A stretch of DNA of 5,980 bases from JALZHR01 sp036389695 (GTDB taxonomy: Bacteria > Acidobacteriota > Blastocatellia > Pyrinomonadales > Pyrinomonadaceae): positions 1-5,980 of the forward strand of contig DASVWG010000334.1 in assembly GCA_036389695.1 (NCBI GenBank), written 5' to 3'. Position 1 is the stretch's first letter, and each line of letters begins with the position of its first letter. The translations under genes were made by a program, and so were the position numbers. Shown here in pieces: positions 5,374-5,980 of this stretch. The notes under the pieces are model-generated. The model did no database searches and was not told the origin of the DNA. It was given only the letters and a program-made list of their open reading frames with translations.

Positions 5374-5499
5374 AAGGCAAAATAGGCAGAAACGCGACAG
5401 TGATGGAGCGTGTTTTTCGTTTAGCTATTCAAGACGCTAAACGAAAAACACGCTCCATCACTGTCGCGTTTCTGCCCTTTCACTTTTGCCTTTTGCCTT
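5353..5499. repeat. Heptamer short-tandem-repeat arrays (AAGGCAA) flanking palindromic element 3
   Basis: Four head-to-tail heptamers run on the + strand: AAGGCAA at 5353-5359 and 5360-5366, AAGGTAA at 5367-5373, AAGGCAA at 5374-5380. On the other side the same heptamer runs on the minus strand over 5483-5499. A 17-nt stretch (5353-5369) is a perfect reverse complement of 5483-5499. The arrays therefore form an outer inverted repeat around element 3, giving a potential 147-nt hairpin between the convergent phosphoesterase and MFS genes. The phosphoesterase stop TAA (5371-5373) is the variant third heptamer, and the MFS stop TAA overlaps the first minus-strand heptamer. Confidence 0.88.
5385..5476. 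repeat. Palindromic intergenic element 3 (REPIN-like, 41-nt perfect arms)
   Basis: Arms 5385-5425 and 5436-5476 are perfect reverse complements over 41 nt with a 10-nt loop. The first 29 nt of the arm match the arm of element 2 except for G in place of A at one site (CAGTGATGG versus CAGTAATGG), and the opposite arm carries the matching change in both elements. The further 12 nt of stem are not shared with element 2. Each arm can also fold alone: AAACGCG (5390-5396) with CGTGTTT (5409-5415) around 12 nt. It sits between convergent genes and would be a very strong hairpin in RNA or single-stranded DNA, although no T-run follows the stem directly. Confidence 0.92.
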
Positions 5500-5980
5500 A
5501 CGCAACCGCGTGCCCTTGTTCCATCCTCGCGAAATAGACGGCAATCAGAACGGCGATAATCATAATCGCGGCGGCTGTCCAGAAGGTTCTTTGAATGGTC
5601 GCGTTGTCGACGTGATTCGACGCGTTGTTGAGCAGAACGCCGCCGACGGCGGGACCGATGGCGCGCGCCAGACTCGCGCCCGACTGCATTACGCCGAGCG
5701 CTTTGCCCTGTTCTTTTTCGCTCGATATTTTCGACGCGACGCTCGAAACGGCGGGCGCGGCGATGGCGTTTCCGATTGCCATCAGCGCCACGACCGAGAG
5801 CAGTCCAATCAAGCCGCCGGAATCGGGCGCGATATACGGAATCGTGAAAAAAGCCGCCGACATCATCAGGCAGCCGACAATCGTCAAACGGTTTTCGCCG
5901 AATCTGCGCACTAACAGATTGAAAAATCCGCCTTGAAAAATTACCGCTAAGCTGCCGATAAAAGCGAAAATATAACCGTT
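5498..5980 (-). CDS. MFS transporter, C-terminal part (DHA1/TetA-like)
   Basis: The reading frame is open to the window edge, so the 160 visible residues are the C-terminal half of a longer protein (typically about 400 aa); the GTG at 5911 is only an internal codon. Five hydrophobic helices are visible at about residues 1-24, 32-51, 56-83, 97-117 and 132-150, matching TM8-TM12. The cytoplasmic loop after the first helix reads VRRFGENR, the usual repeat of MFS motif A. The stretch EQGKALGVMQSGASLARAIG, followed by P, is typical of TM11 in drug:H+ antiporter-1 (TetA/Bcr-like) exporters. The protein should sit in the inner membrane and export a small molecule using the proton gradient; the substrate is unknown. 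Its TAA stop overlaps the heptamer array, and it converges on the phosphoesterase gene. Confidence 0.92.
   Translation of the reverse strand, partial: NGYIFAFIGSLAVIFQGGFFNLLVRRFGENRLTIVGCLMMSAAFFTIPYIAPDSGGLIGLLSVVALMAIGNAIAAPAVSSVASKISSEKEQGKALGVMQSGASLARAIGPAVGGVLLNNASNHVDNATIQRTFWTAAAIMIIAVLIAVYFARMEQGHAVA

Noticed and set aside
5385..5476. Insertion sequence or classical MITE with target-site duplication
   Set aside because: No transposase is present and I see no flanking direct duplication at any of the three palindromes; REP-like origin is kept as inference only.
5498..5911. A complete 137-residue MFS-like protein starting at GTG 5911
   Set aside because: The frame stays open to the window edge and encodes another MFS helix upstream of 5911, so this is the end of a larger gene.
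5486..5914. 142-codon + strand frame opposite the MFS gene
   Set aside because: Composition is arginine/glycine/asparagine-rich without motifs; the opposite frame encodes transmembrane helices with MFS signatures.

Overview
The window looks like ordinary chromosomal DNA of a free-living bacterium with intermediate GC, short intergenic gaps and many palindromic or short-tandem repeats between genes. Gene content (MBL hydrolase, HSL-type esterase, stand-alone LigD-type 3'-phosphoesterase, MFS exporter) and repeat style suggest Acidobacteriota, perhaps Blastocatellia/Pyrinomonadaceae. That placement is an impression from gene and repeat style; no marker gene is present to confirm it. No rRNA, tRNA, CRISPR array, transposase or phage gene was seen.

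Layout, left to right. The 3' end of a rightward gene (2-118, possibly an NAD(P)H-dependent FMN reductase) faces a leftward MBL-fold hydrolase (282-1154); a 157-bp palindromic element fills the gap. A 206-bp divergent promoter region follows, with an operator-like inverted repeat. A rightward three-gene run comes next: a 58-codon gene (1361-1537), a 113-residue beta-rich hypothetical (1573-1914) and a secreted histidine phosphatase (1932-2456). This run converges on a leftward GNAT acetyltransferase (2569-3381) across an octamer-repeat hairpin. Upstream of GNAT, on the same strand, lie a palindromic element, a VOC/glyoxalase-like protein (3547-3912) and an HSL-type alpha/beta hydrolase (3943-4845). 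A 66-bp divergent spacer leads to a rightward LigD-type 3'-phosphoesterase (4912-5373). That gene converges on the C-terminal half of a leftward MFS transporter (5498-5980, running off the window) across a heptamer array with a nearly perfect palindrome nested inside it.

The genes do not form one obvious pathway. They look like small housekeeping or stress units: ester hydrolysis plus a VOC protein, DNA-end repair, export, acetylation and a periplasmic phosphatase. The most notable content is the repeats. Three palindromic elements are built as two inverted copies of a conserved arm of about 30 nt around an unrelated loop, and two of them share the same arm with a matched base change in both halves. 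Two short-tandem-repeat arrays (8-mer and 7-mer) sit on gene ends so tightly that stop codons are part of, or touch, the repeats.
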